Positions 1 to 9,105 are shown, numbered from the stretch's first letter. The stretch: 35,123 nt of DNA from Methanomassiliicoccales archaeon (GCA_036504055.1 DASXVU010000006.1:1-35123), one strand, 5' to 3'. The notes: generated by a model not told the origin, from the letters alone. A program made the numbers and translations.

Positions 1-406
1 TCTTTTTCGATTCCCTCAGCATAATCGTGGCCAATATGCCGTTCAAGGAGGTGGCTCCCAGGGAGATGATGATGCCAAGGTTCACGTCCTCGAAACCCAC
101 CGGATCGAATATGCGGCCTACCGAAGCTTCGATGATCAGGACGGCTGCCACAATGATAAGCACGCCCTCCACCAGGGCGGATATGTTCTCCGCCTTCTGG
201 TGGCCATACTTGTGACCCTCATCCTCGGCCTTGGCAGCAATGGACAGTGCGGCGAACATCATGATGGAGGCCACGATGTTGATGATCGACTCCAGAGCGT
301 CGGAGAGCAATGCCACTGAGTTGGAGGTGAAATATGCCGCGAGCTTCAGCAGGAAAATGAAGATGCCTACCACGATGGCTAGCATCGCTATCCGGGTCTT
401 GTGCAC
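1..406 (-). CDS. Cation diffusion facilitator (CDF) transporter, N-terminal part, cut by the window edge
   Basis: This is the N-terminal part of an integral-membrane metal-ion/proton antiporter of the CDF family; the 3' part lies outside the window. Read on the minus strand from a GTG at 406-404, the protein opens with a short basic segment (MHKTR), then a hydrophobic helix and the CDF signature around residues 27-38 (NSVALLSDALES), where the family places a metal-binding Asp. A cytoplasmic loop with the typical HKYGHQKAE motif follows, then two more hydrophobic segments. An in-frame TAA upstream of the GTG, with no ATG between, decides the start; an ATG seven codons further in is the alternative. 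It is divergent from the FN3 gene. The transported metal cannot be told from this part. The family call is firm; the start is moderately sure. Confidence 0.85.
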   Translation of the reverse strand, partial: MHKTRIAMLAIVVGIFIFLLKLAAYFTSNSVALLSDALESIINIVASIMMFAALSIAAKAEDEGHKYGHQKAENISALVEGVLIIVAAVLIIEASVGRIFDPVGFEDVNLGIIISLGATSLNGILATIMLRESKK

Positions 407-525
407 ATGTGAGTCAAAGTAGGTTGGATATTAACGTTTTACTGGCTCTCAAATATATCAGAATGGGGATCGAAAGGCCGGAATCTTACATTCCTATTTG
501 AATCACCCGGTCTGATATCGGATGC

Positions 526-535
526 GATAATTATC
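526..535. promoter_or_regulatory. Perfect palindrome GATAATTATC in the CDF/FN3 divergent promoter region
   Basis: A 10-bp perfect palindrome lies in the 295-bp spacer between the divergent CDF and FN3 genes. The rest of the spacer shows AT-rich patches near 425-460 that could be TATA elements for the CDF gene, and no ORF worth calling. A regulatory role is only inferred from position and symmetry. Confidence 0.3.
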
Positions 536-701
536 ACAGGTCGTAGCCAGTCGCTCAGGTTCATAAGCGATTCCTCATCTTATCATGTGTTTCATCCGTC
601 TCGATGTGCCAGATCGATCGCTCACCGCTGAGCAGCAGTCTGCGTAAGGCTAGGCAGTCTTTGGTCGGTCAGTCGGATCGAACAGGTCCTGAGGTTAAGA
701 T

Positions 702-3700
702 ATGAAGAAGATCGCCATATTATTGCTGAGCCTAGCGTTGTTGCTAACTGGATTGTCCTTGATATCGGAGGAGGCGGACGCCGCCGAGGTCGGACCTCCC
801 GGAACACCGACGGGGGTTGGCGGCGTAGGATATATCGACGTCAGTTGGACGGCGGCACCGGGTACTCCGCTCTATTATTACATTTACAGCAACGTGGTCA
901 TGGGTACCGGTCCCGGCGAGGGGTCTTATATGAGCGGCTCGGCCCAAGGGAACCAACTGACCTATCAGCAGACACACAGATGCGAACCCGGCACACCCTC
1001 CCCCCTCACACCAGGCTATTCGATGTATTTCCAGGTCTCCGCATATTATGGCGGTTCGGAATTCCAGTATTCGGCCTGGGTGGGCCCGTTCACTTCGGTC
1101 GGTTATCCCGGCGCCCCCACGGCCCTGGCGTGCTCCAACGACGCTGGAAATGTCTCCCTTTCCTGGAGTGCACCTGCCTCTCTGGGCGGAGGCACCATAA
1201 GCAACTATACCATCTACCGTTCCACGACTTCGGGGACGGAGGTCGAGCTAGCAACCACTTCAGGCTCCGCCACATCCTTCACTGATCTCACGGTCGGAGG
1301 CGGCCAGACCTATTTCTACAAGGTCGCCGCCTTCAATGGCTACATAGGACCGAAATCCAATGAGGGTTCCGTCACAGTGCCCCCGGGAAAGCCTGCAGAG
1401 ACACAGAACCTAGTGTGCACTCCAGGAGAGAACAGCATCATGCTGACCTGGGACGCCCCAGGGAACAATGGCGGTTCGGTCATAACCCACTATAACATCT
1501 ATCGGTCGACCACTTCCGGGTCGGAATCGCTGATCGGCTCCACCACGGATGCCGGCCTGTTATATGAGGACGATACCGTCGAACTCGGTGAGACCTATTA
1601 CTATCAGGTGGCCGCCGTGAACTCCAATGGCGTTGGCCACAAATGTCCGGAGATATCGATAACCTTCGCCACCTTCCCAAGCGCCCCGCTAAACCTTCAG
1701 GGTGTCATGGGATCGGGGAAGATCACATTGACCTGGGAAGCCCCCGTCAGTGACGGAGGTATTCCCATCACATACTATGATATAAACCGTCTCAACGAGT
1801 CGGATGGATTGGGATGGGTAGAGCAATTCGACTACGTGGAGGGCGGAATACATAGCTATAACGATACCTATGTCCAGCTAGGCAACCGATACCAATATTC
1901 CGTTATGGCCTGCAACAACGTCACTTACCCATATATCGACGGGCCGAAGTCGAACACCATCACCGTCAATTATGCCCTGGCCCCATCCGAGCCGTTCACC
2001 GTGAACCTAGCCCCCGGAGCGGGCACGATACTGGTCTCATGGAACGCCCCCAACTCCACCGGCGGTTCCCCGATCGAGGCATACTGGATCTTCTGGGGGA
2101 CCTCCCCGGGGGCCCATACCAATTCTGCAAGCTCAGGATTGCTGACCAGCTACACCATCACGGGACTGGCCCGGAACACCACATACTACATCGCCGTCGC
2201 CGCCAACAATTCCGATGCACGGGGGCCATACAGTTCAGAGGTCCATGCGCAGACCCCCACCGTCCCGGGAGCGGTCGAGGACCTGATGATCATTTCGGAC
2301 GATGGGCAAACGACGCTGTCTTGGACACCGCCCTCATCCAATGGACGTAGCGGAATCACGTACTACTGCATCTACCGTGGCATCTCGGCCGGGAGCGAGA
2401 CCTATCTGGTCGGCAACACCGGCGCAAACTGCACCTGGATCGACCGTCCCCTGATCAACGGACACACGTACTATTACTCCGTTCATGCGCATAACGCCGT
2501 GGGAGCCGGATCGAACGTCACGTACTCGATCGTCCCGGCCACCACGCCTGGTTCCCCGACCAACATCCATGCCATCGGTGGTCTTTTCAAGATCACCGTC
2601 ACCTGGAACCAACCGGTTGCCATCGGCGGAGGCATTCTCAACTACCAGGTCTACCGCGGATCGACCTGGGGTGACGCAACTCTGCACACCACCGTAGGCA
2701 ATGTCACCACATACGACGATACCGTCGGCATGAATGAGACCTGGTCCTACTGGGTCCTCGGTCAGAACTGGGCCGGAGTGGGTTCGCGGTCAGGCCAGGC
2801 AATGGCAACCTCTTTCTCCCTTCCGAACGCACCGGCCATATCGGCGGTGACGTCCGGCAACGGATACGTGAACCTCGTCTGGTCGGCACCGTCATTCACC
2901 GGTAACACGCCTTTGACCGGCTACCAAGTGTACCGGTCCGCGTCCCCCGGGGCCGAATCGCTCCTATCCGATGCCGGCCTGGTACTTTCATATAATGACA
3001 CCACGGCGATAAATGGCAACACCTATTACTACGTCTTGAAAGCGGTCAACGTGGTCGGAGAAGGACTGCCATCGGACGAGGTCTCGGCGACCCTGCCCGG
3101 CTTGCCGACCGCTCCGCTCGATATTTGGGTCAACGGCGGGATAGGGCAGATATCACTGCAATGGAGCGCCCCTCTATACATGGGCGGCGGGATCCAGCAT
3201 TACCTGGTCTACCGTTCCCTGGACGGTGATGAGCGCCTCCTCGACACCATCGGCAACGTCACAAATTACGTCGATACGACCGCTGAGATCGGGGTCGTCT
3301 ACGGATACCGGATCGCAGCCTCAAATCTGGCGGGCGAAGGTCCGTTGTCAGTCCAGGTGCAGGAGTCCACCATTTACCAGCCTAACGCCCCCTGGATGTT
3401 CACCGCCACCCCAGAGCTCGGATATGTGCACCTGGCATGGGCCAGTTCCACCAATGATGGCAACTCGGTCCTTCTGGGATACCGTATCTACCGCGCCGTC
3501 GATGACGGGTCGAAAACACTCCTGAAGGAGGTGGCCGCGGAAAGGCCACGGGGCGGCTCTCTCATGTCCAGGCTGCTGACGTATGACGACCGCGCCGTGG
3601 TCAACGGCACAAATTACTCCTATGCGATCACATCGTTCAACGTCGGCTATGAAAGCCCGTTATCGGGGAACGCGACGGCAATTCCGTACAACACGCCCTC

Positions 3701-5198
3701 GGCGCCCACCGGAGTCACGGTTACTGGCGGGTTGAGGAACGTTACGATATCCTGGTCCGCACCGGCACACGACAACGGCGCCAGCGTCACCGGATACTGG
3801 ATCTCGTTCCAGGCGTATGCGGGCGGCGAGACATCGTACATCGATGCAGGGCTGGCCATGAGCCATCTGTTCCTCGGCCTGGAGAATGCCACAGCCTACT
3901 CTGTCAGGGTGCTGGCCTACAACATTGCCGGGAACGGATCGTACAGCGATATCATCTCGGGAATGACGTTCGGTCCGCCGTACGCTCCTACGATAAGCCT
4001 AACCTCGGGGGATGGATGGGTCAATGTATCGTGGTCGACTCCGTCCTCGGACTCCACTGTGCTGGGATACAAACTGTACCGCGGCATTGCAACCGGGGAG
4101 CTGACCCCGTACCAGACGCTCGGACCGCTCACGTTCTTCAATGATTCCTCATTGGTGAACGGTCTAGGATACATCTACAAGGTCCAGGCGATCAGTTCGT
4201 TGGGCCTCGGCGAAATGAGCGGAGAGCTCTCTGCCACTCCCTCTGCGGCTCCGACAGCGCCGACCGGCGTTATCGCGATCAGAGGGAACAGCAACGTCTC
4301 CCTGAGCTGGACCGCTCCGTCCAATGATGGCGGTTCTGTGATATCTGGCTATGCGTTGTATTGCGGCTCTGCGGAAGGGTCCGAGACATACCGTATTGCC
4401 GTGTCGGGCACAAAGTTCACCTTTGACGGTCTGACGAACGGCCTGCCCTACTTCTTCCGGGTGGCCGCGGTCAACGTCCGCGGAAACGGAACCTTGAGCT
4501 CGGTGGCGACCGCTACCCCTGCGACCGTCCCTGGGTTACCGGCCGATATTACGGCCACCCCGGCAGTGGGCAAAGTGGCGCTATCCTGGTCAGCTCCATT
4601 AGGCAATGGTGGCCTGACGATCGAAGGATACAACGTTTACCGCGGGACGACCGCAGGAACGATGGTTAAGATCGCGAATGTCACTCTGCTCAAGTATACG
4701 GATGAATCGGGTGTCCAGGGCATCGAATACTGGTATAAGGTCTCCTGCAGCAATGCCGAGGGTGAAGGTGCCGGTATCTCCGTGTCGGCCACCTCGTTGT
4801 ATCCGCCACCAGCCCCGACCAGCGTGAATATTGAGCGCAGCGGCAGCAGTGCGGTCATCAAATGGGACATGCCTGTCGCGAACGCCACGAGCGGTCCGGT
4901 GTCCAGCTTCGCCATCTACCGTATCGATGCGTCCGGCAATGAGGTCCTGATCGCCATGGTTAACGACAGTGAGGCAAGGACGTATACGGACACGACCGCT
5001 CCGGATGGAACTGCCAACTATAGGGTGCAGGCGGTCTACGGCGACCTGGCCGGGTTCGAAGCGTCCCAAAGCACCGGGGTCACGCTTCCGGCGAAGGCGG
5101 CAGGAACGGACCTGTTCCTTCCGATCGCGGCATTGTTGGCGTTCGCAGCGATCTTGGTGTTGTTCCTGGTAGCAAGGAGAAGGAAGAAGGAACAGTAA
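702..5198 (+). CDS. Secreted, membrane-anchored protein with about 15 fibronectin type III domains
   Basis: A 1498-residue surface protein. Residues 1-27 form a Sec signal peptide (MKKIAILLLSLALLL core, cleavage near ADA-A). The rest is a tandem array of about 15 FN3 domains of roughly 90 residues. Each has the pattern [V/I]xLxWxAP at strand B, YxVYR at strand C and YYYxVxAxNxxG at strands F/G, with Pro-rich linkers such as PGAPT or PSAPT. Many N-x-S/T sequons (NVT, NVS, NDT) suggest N-glycosylation. Residues about 1472-1491 are a transmembrane helix followed by RRRKKEQ, a stop-transfer anchor that leaves the array outside. A GAGGT Shine-Dalgarno 6 nt before the ATG supports the start. There is no enzyme domain, so adhesion or cell-surface matrix is the likely role; the ligand is unknown. 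The gene is monocistronic, with a T-tract terminator. Confidence 0.9.
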   Translation: MKKIAILLLSLALLLTGLSLISEEADAAEVGPPGTPTGVGGVGYIDVSWTAAPGTPLYYYIYSNVVMGTGPGEGSYMSGSAQGNQLTYQQTHRCEPGTPSPLTPGYSMYFQVSAYYGGSEFQYSAWVGPFTSVGYPGAPTALACSNDAGNVSLSWSAPASLGGGTISNYTIYRSTTSGTEVELATTSGSATSFTDLTVGGGQTYFYKVAAFNGYIGPKSNEGSVTVPPGKPAETQNLVCTPGENSIMLTWDAPGNNGGSVITHYNIYRSTTSGSESLIGSTTDAGLLYEDDTVELGETYYYQVAAVNSNGVGHKCPEISITFATFPSAPLNLQGVMGSGKITLTWEAPVSDGGIPITYYDINRLNESDGLGWVEQFDYVEGGIHSYNDTYVQLGNRYQYSVMACNNVTYPYIDGPKSNTITVNYALAPSEPFTVNLAPGAGTILVSWNAPNSTGGSPIEAYWIFWGTSPGAHTNSASSGLLTSYTITGLARNTTYYIAVAANNSDARGPYSSEVHAQTPTVPGAVEDLMIISDDGQTTLSWTPPSSNGRSGITYYCIYRGISAGSETYLVGNTGANCTWIDRPLINGHTYYYSVHAHNAVGAGSNVTYSIVPATTPGSPTNIHAIGGLFKITVTWNQPVAIGGGILNYQVYRGSTWGDATLHTTVGNVTTYDDTVGMNETWSYWVLGQNWAGVGSRSGQAMATSFSLPNAPAISAVTSGNGYVNLVWSAPSFTGNTPLTGYQVYRSASPGAESLLSDAGLVLSYNDTTAINGNTYYYVLKAVNVVGEGLPSDEVSATLPGLPTAPLDIWVNGGIGQISLQWSAPLYMGGGIQHYLVYRSLDGDERLLDTIGNVTNYVDTTAEIGVVYGYRIAASNLAGEGPLSVQVQESTIYQPNAPWMFTATPELGYVHLAWASSTNDGNSVLLGYRIYRAVDDGSKTLLKEVAAERPRGGSLMSRLLTYDDRAVVNGTNYSYAITSFNVGYESPLSGNATAIPYNTPSAPTGVTVTGGLRNVTISWSAPAHDNGASVTGYWISFQAYAGGETSYIDAGLAMSHLFLGLENATAYSVRVLAYNIAGNGSYSDIISGMTFGPPYAPTISLTSGDGWVNVSWSTPSSDSTVLGYKLYRGIATGELTPYQTLGPLTFFNDSSLVNGLGYIYKVQAISSLGLGEMSGELSATPSAAPTAPTGVIAIRGNSNVSLSWTAPSNDGGSVISGYALYCGSAEGSETYRIAVSGTKFTFDGLTNGLPYFFRVAAVNVRGNGTLSSVATATPATVPGLPADITATPAVGKVALSWSAPLGNGGLTIEGYNVYRGTTAGTMVKIANVTLLKYTDESGVQGIEYWYKVSCSNAEGEGAGISVSATSLYPPPAPTSVNIERSGSSAVIKWDMPVANATSGPVSSFAIYRIDASGNEVLIAMVNDSEARTYTDTTAPDGTANYRVQAVYGDLAGFEASQSTGVTLPAKAAGTDLFLPIAALLAFAAILVLFLVARRRKKEQ

Positions 5199-5213
5199 GA
5201 GATTCTCCAAACC

Positions 5214-5232
5214 TTTTTTTTCAACTTTTTTT
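5214..5232 (+). terminator. Double oligo-T terminator after the FN3 gene
   Basis: An 8-T and a 7-T tract separated by CAAC start 16 bp after the FN3 stop codon. Archaeal RNA polymerase terminates at such U-runs without needing a hairpin. Confidence 0.7.
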
Positions 5233-5770
5233 ATCTCTTCATGCTCAATCAATATCCACCAGTTGTAAAAATCAAGTCGGTAGAATAGAACATTTCCTGG
5301 CAGAATCATGAATCGAAAGCAGGTCTGTCCGTATCCGTCAATAACCAGTAGCCTTGCTCATCATTTGTAGAAATATGGTGTATGGTCACTGCACGGCATT
5401 AGGAAGAACGCCGTTAACAGCCGCATTCGATAGACACCTACCAACGCATGGTCCACGCCTAGCGACCTTCGGCACGTTCAGTGACCGCTTCGGCTACCTA
5501 CTTCGATCAGGTCCCCAAGGGTGGCCGAAAGGTCTCTGACATGACATCGGATGCTGGCTTGGAAATGACATCGATGCCAGACTAGGTTAAGGCAATTAGT
5601 CTATTATGAATAATGTTAACAATTGTTTACTTATATTGAAAAAAGATAGCGCAGCATCTGACATGGGAATACGTCCAATCTCGGGACATGTGTTCCGGCG
5701 ATATGAATATTCATAAAAGAATAATAATTAGACAATCCAAATCATAATTTCAAATCATGGAGGGACAAAA
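5233..5770. other. Long intergenic region before the nitrogenase-like operon
   Basis: No convincing gene. 5375-5590 has higher GC than normal spacer but no ORF with protein-like composition; two copies of ATGACATCG occur near 5540-5575. 5591-5756 is AT-rich and likely holds the operon promoter, with TATA-like stretches near 5630-5637 and 5717-5731. A Shine-Dalgarno (GGAGGGA, 5759-5765) precedes the ATG at 5771 and decides that start against the ATG at 5757. Confidence 0.5.
5615..5630. promoter_or_regulatory. Near-perfect 16-bp palindrome upstream of the nitrogenase-like operon
   Basis: GTTAACAATTGTTTAC contains a perfect 10-bp core (AACAATTGTT, 5618-5627). It lies about 140 bp upstream of the alpha-subunit start, next to a TATA-like stretch. 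It does not look like the GGAA-N8-TTCC site known for the methanogen nitrogen regulator NrpR. An operator role is inferred. Confidence 0.35.
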
Positions 5771-7297
5771 ATGTCAAAGATCAATTTGGACACGACGACA
5801 GTGGAAAGTCGAGAGCAGCGGTTGGGCACAGTTATTAGTTGGAGCGGATCGGCATCTGACCTTGTCAAGGAATCGCGCCGTTCACAAAAGTGTGATGGGA
5901 ATGGAAAGAGGTGCAGCCTCTGCGATTACAAAGGACCGTTCACTCAAGGTTCGACATGCAGCGAACAGATGGTCGAGTGCCAGGCGGGGAATGTAAGAGG
6001 GGCTGTGCTGATACAGCATGCGCCGATAGGGTGCGCCACCTCACAAAGCGTGTTCAACTCGATCTACAGAAATGGTCTGGCAATAAGAGGGTTGCCAGTT
6101 GAGAACGTGAATATCGTCTGTACCAACATGGACGAGGGCGATGTCGTATTTGGAGGATCGGCTAAGCTCCGGGGAACGGTCGAGGATGTATGGGACCACT
6201 ATCACCCAAAAGCGATATTCATCGGGACCTCATGTGCCTCTGGCATTATCGGAGACGATGTGGATAGCGTCGCATCGGAATACACGAAAAGTCTTGGAAT
6301 CCCGGTTATGCCCCTCTATTGCGAAGGATTCAGGTCCAAACACTGGAGCACAGGCTTCGATGCCACGCAGCACGGGATATTGAGGCAGATCGTGACCAGA
6401 GATCCGAAGAGGAAGCAGGAGGACCTAGTCAACGTGATCAACCTTTGGGGGTCGGACGTTTTCTCACCCATGCTCAAGAACCTCAACCTGCGCGTCAATT
6501 ACGTGGTGGATATGGCGACCGTCGAGGAACTTGCCCAAATGTCAGAGGCAGCCGCCACGGTGGGATTCTGCAACACGCTTGGCACATATCTTGGGGAGGG
6601 CCTCGAACAGAGCTTTGGGATTCCATATCTCAAGTCACCTCAACCCTACGGCATAGCCGGAACGGATGCCTGGATCAGAGGTCTTGCCGAGCTGACGCAC
6701 CGGGAGAAATTGGCCGAGGAGTACATCGCGAGAGAACATGAGCGGGTGAAACCCAAGATTGCCGAATTGAAGAAGAAGCTGGTGGATGTCAAGGGATTGG
6801 TCGCCACGGGGTCCGCGTATTCCCATGGCCTCATCTCCGTCCTGAAGGAACTTGACATACAGGTCGACGGCTCCTTGGTGTTCCATCATGATCCGATATA
6901 CGACAGCGGCGATCCACAACAGGATTCCTTGGCACAGCTGGTGAAAAATTACGGCGACGTGCCGAACTTCCTGGTGAGCCTGAGGCAGCCGTATCAGTTC
7001 TATACGCTCCTAAAGAAGGTCAACCCCGATTTCATTTTGATCAGGCACAACGGATTGGCGCCCACGGCCTCCCGCTTGGGGATACCGGCCGCACCATTGG
7101 GAGACGAGCATGTAGCGGTCGGCTATGAAGGCATCCTGAATCTGGGAAACATCGTGCTAGAGATATTGAAACGGAAGACCTTCCATAAGGACGTTGCCAA
7201 ACATACGATCTCTCCCTATTCGAAATGGTGGCTGGAGCAGACGGACCCGAACATCATGGCAAAACATCCGGAGATAATCTGGGAGGGGTCACAGTGA
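5771..7297 (+). CDS. Nitrogenase-like oxidoreductase, alpha (NifD-like) subunit
   Basis: A 508-residue member of the nitrogenase component 1 superfamily. Cys63, Cys88 (HAPIGC) and Cys155 (GTSCASGIIGDD) sit almost exactly where NifD has its P-cluster ligands (62, 88, 154). Cys267 (GFCNTLGTYLGEG) and His447 (GDEHVAVGYEG) fit the two NifD cofactor ligands (275, 442). The stretch after CEGFR (residues 184-188) differs: NifD has a Gln and a His (191, 195) over the cofactor, here it reads SKHWSTGFDATQHG with an insertion. This argues against an ordinary N2-fixing enzyme. Extra cysteines at 41, 48 and 51 lie before the first ligand. It is too long for CfbD of F430 synthesis. A reductase such as methylthio-alkane reductase (MarD) is possible but unproven. 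It overlaps the beta gene by 4 nt. No NifH-type reductase gene is in the window. Confidence 0.88.
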   Translation: MSKINLDTTTVESREQRLGTVISWSGSASDLVKESRRSQKCDGNGKRCSLCDYKGPFTQGSTCSEQMVECQAGNVRGAVLIQHAPIGCATSQSVFNSIYRNGLAIRGLPVENVNIVCTNMDEGDVVFGGSAKLRGTVEDVWDHYHPKAIFIGTSCASGIIGDDVDSVASEYTKSLGIPVMPLYCEGFRSKHWSTGFDATQHGILRQIVTRDPKRKQEDLVNVINLWGSDVFSPMLKNLNLRVNYVVDMATVEELAQMSEAAATVGFCNTLGTYLGEGLEQSFGIPYLKSPQPYGIAGTDAWIRGLAELTHREKLAEEYIAREHERVKPKIAELKKKLVDVKGLVATGSAYSHGLISVLKELDIQVDGSLVFHHDPIYDSGDPQQDSLAQLVKNYGDVPNFLVSLRQPYQFYTLLKKVNPDFILIRHNGLAPTASRLGIPAAPLGDEHVAVGYEGILNLGNIVLEILKRKTFHKDVAKHTISPYSKWWLEQTDPNIMAKHPEIIWEGSQ

Positions 7298-8637
7298 CCA
7301 AGTAGCCGAACGCAAGGTCGGATTCGATAAGCCAGGTCAGATACGGATGTGCATTGGGAGCGATGTATTCCGTGGTGGCTATCCCCGGGGTGGTGCCCAT
7401 AGCGGACTCCGGTCCCGGATGCGCTGACAAACAGTATACCAGTCTCGCGCACATGAGCGGGTACCAGGGGAGCGGGCGCTTCGGCGGGGCCATTCCACCG
7501 AGCGTTAACGCGACGCAGGAGGAGGTCGTCTTCGGAGGTGCGGAGAAACTAAGGCAATTGATCCAGGCATCCGTCAAGGTATTGGACGGAGATCTCTACG
7601 TCGTTACCACCGGGTGCATCGCCGACATCGTCGGTGATGATGTCGGGGCAGTGGTCGAGAAGTTCCAGAAAAAAGGAGTTCCGGTGGTATATGCGGCGAC
7701 AGGCGGATTCAAAGGGAACAACTTCATCGGCCACGAGTCGATAGCAAAGGCCATCATCGACCAGTATGTCGGAGACTATAGTGGGGAGAGAGAACAGGGA
7801 CTTGTCAATGTGTGGGCGGTGTTGCCCTATCAGGATGTGCACTGGAGAGGGGACCTCGCAGAGATAAAGAGGATACTGGAAGGTATCGGGCTCAAGGTCA
7901 ACATTTTGTTCGGCAACAGCTGCAATGGCGTTTCCGAATGGAGGTCGATACCACGCGCCCAGTTCAACCTGGTGATATCCTCCTGGTATGGGCTCTCGGT
8001 GGCGGAGCACCTCAATGAGAAATATGGACAGCCATATCTGCACATCCCATCGATACCGATCGGGTCGTTGGAGTCAAGGAAATTCCTGGAGACGGTCTCC
8101 GAGTTCGCTGGTCTTGACCCGAAACGGACCGAGGAGTTCGTCACCTCCGAGGAAACTGAGTTCTACAAGTACCTGGAGCAGTTCTCCGATTTCTATTCGG
8201 AGTACTGGTGGGGAATCCCGTCCAGATTTGCCGTGGTCACGGACAGCTCATATGGATTGGCCATAACCAGGTTCGCGGTCAATCAGCTCGGCCTCATACC
8301 ATCTTTGGTCATCGCCACGGAAAATCCCCCGGAGGAATACCGTGAGATGATCAGCAATGAATTCAGACACATCTCGGATGACATCTCCCTGGACCTCAAG
8401 TTCATCGAGGACGGTTATCACATATCGAGTGAACTGAAGAACTCGGCTGAGAAACCGGCCATGATCTTCGGAACGACCTGGGACAGGTACGTAGCAAAGG
8501 AGCTGAAGGCCACCGTGGTGGAGGTCAGCTTCCCCGCTTCATATGAGGTGGTACTGTCCGGTTCGTACGTTGGATACCGAGGCGCGTTGCTGTTCATGGA
8601 GAAGATATTCACAACTGCCATAAGTGGGAGCGCGTGA
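7294..8637 (+). CDS. Nitrogenase-like oxidoreductase, beta (NifK-like) subunit, with in-frame TAG at codon 4
   Basis: The partner of the alpha subunit, 447 codons if read from GTG 7294. P-cluster-type cysteines are Cys19 (RYGCALGAM), Cys43 (SGPGCADK) and Cys108 (VTTGCIADIVGDD), spaced much like Cys70/95/153 of NifK. The start is a puzzle. The only canonical start after the TAG at 7303-7305 is a TTG at 7354; it would remove Cys19 (codon 7348-7350) and has no good Shine-Dalgarno. The GTG at 7294 overlaps the alpha stop as GTGA and follows GGGAGGGG (7281-7288) at ideal spacing, but reads GTG ACC AAG TAG CCG. Either the TAG is decoded (pyrrolysine or a suppressor), or a rare codon such as ATA 7327 starts translation, or the sequence has a mutation or error here. 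The family is firm; the first 20 codons are uncertain. Confidence 0.8.
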
Positions 8638-9002
8638 AACCGGAGCAATTGGCTGGAACAAACGGCAGGAAGGACACGCCCTTTCAAACTATTTTCATAC
8701 CCCTTTTCATTCGTGGGATTCGAATAACATTCATTCGAGGTGACTGGCTTTGAAGAATGGAACTTGTGCTGTCAAGATAGGCGGATACAATCGACTGATC
8801 TGCCCACATGACGGTCAGTTAGGACAACATTGTTTTTCTCAAGGATGCCGTTGAGCAGATCCAGAGCGGACGCAGCAACGACGATGAGTATGACCTGTTT
8901 ACTCGAGAGAGGCCATCTAGCGTATTAATCACAGTATCCTGAACACATCCAGATGGGATAATAATCCTAGTTCTGGAGAATAAGGGTACTGGATAGGAAA
9001 AG
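8638..9002. other. Intergenic region between the nitrogenase-like operon and tRNA-Pro
   Basis: T-rich stretches near 8690-8710 could terminate the operon. No gene has a supported start. A 40-codon open stretch (8823-8942) is preceded in frame by ATG ACG GTC AGT TAG at 8808; its translation looks protein-like (DNIVFLKDAVEQIQSG) but was not recognised and may be a gene remnant. Confidence 0.4.
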
Positions 9003-9078
9003 TGGTGGGTCTGCCCGGATTTGAACCGGGGGCTATAGGTCCCGAACCTACAATGTTACCAAGCTACACCACAGACCC
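9003..9078 (-). tRNA. tRNA-Pro (anticodon CGG), CCA encoded
   Basis: A full cloverleaf on the minus strand. The acceptor GGGTCTG pairs with CAGACCC; the D arm is GTGT/ACAT; the anticodon arm GTAGG-TTCGGGA-CCTAT gives anticodon CGG, reading CCG proline codons; the T arm is CCCGG-TTCAAAT-CCGGG; the discriminator is A. The 3' CCA is part of the gene. There is no intron. Confidence 0.95.
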
Positions 9079-9105
9079 AGTGGGATAATGGGGAATAGAT
9101 ACGAG

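Noticed and set aside
4599-5309. 236-codon minus-strand frame overlapping the end of the FN3 gene
   Set aside because: It opposes conserved FN3 domains and the membrane anchor and is Arg/Asp-rich without recognisable motifs.
5354-5539. 61-codon frame in the spacer before the nitrogenase-like operon
   Set aside because: No ribosome-binding site, no recognisable motif, and unusual composition; not supported as a gene.
7354-8637. TTG at 7354 as the start of the nitrogenase-like beta subunit
   Set aside because: It removes the conserved RYGC cysteine encoded at 7348-7350 and has no good Shine-Dalgarno; coding-like sequence continues upstream to the TAG at 7303.
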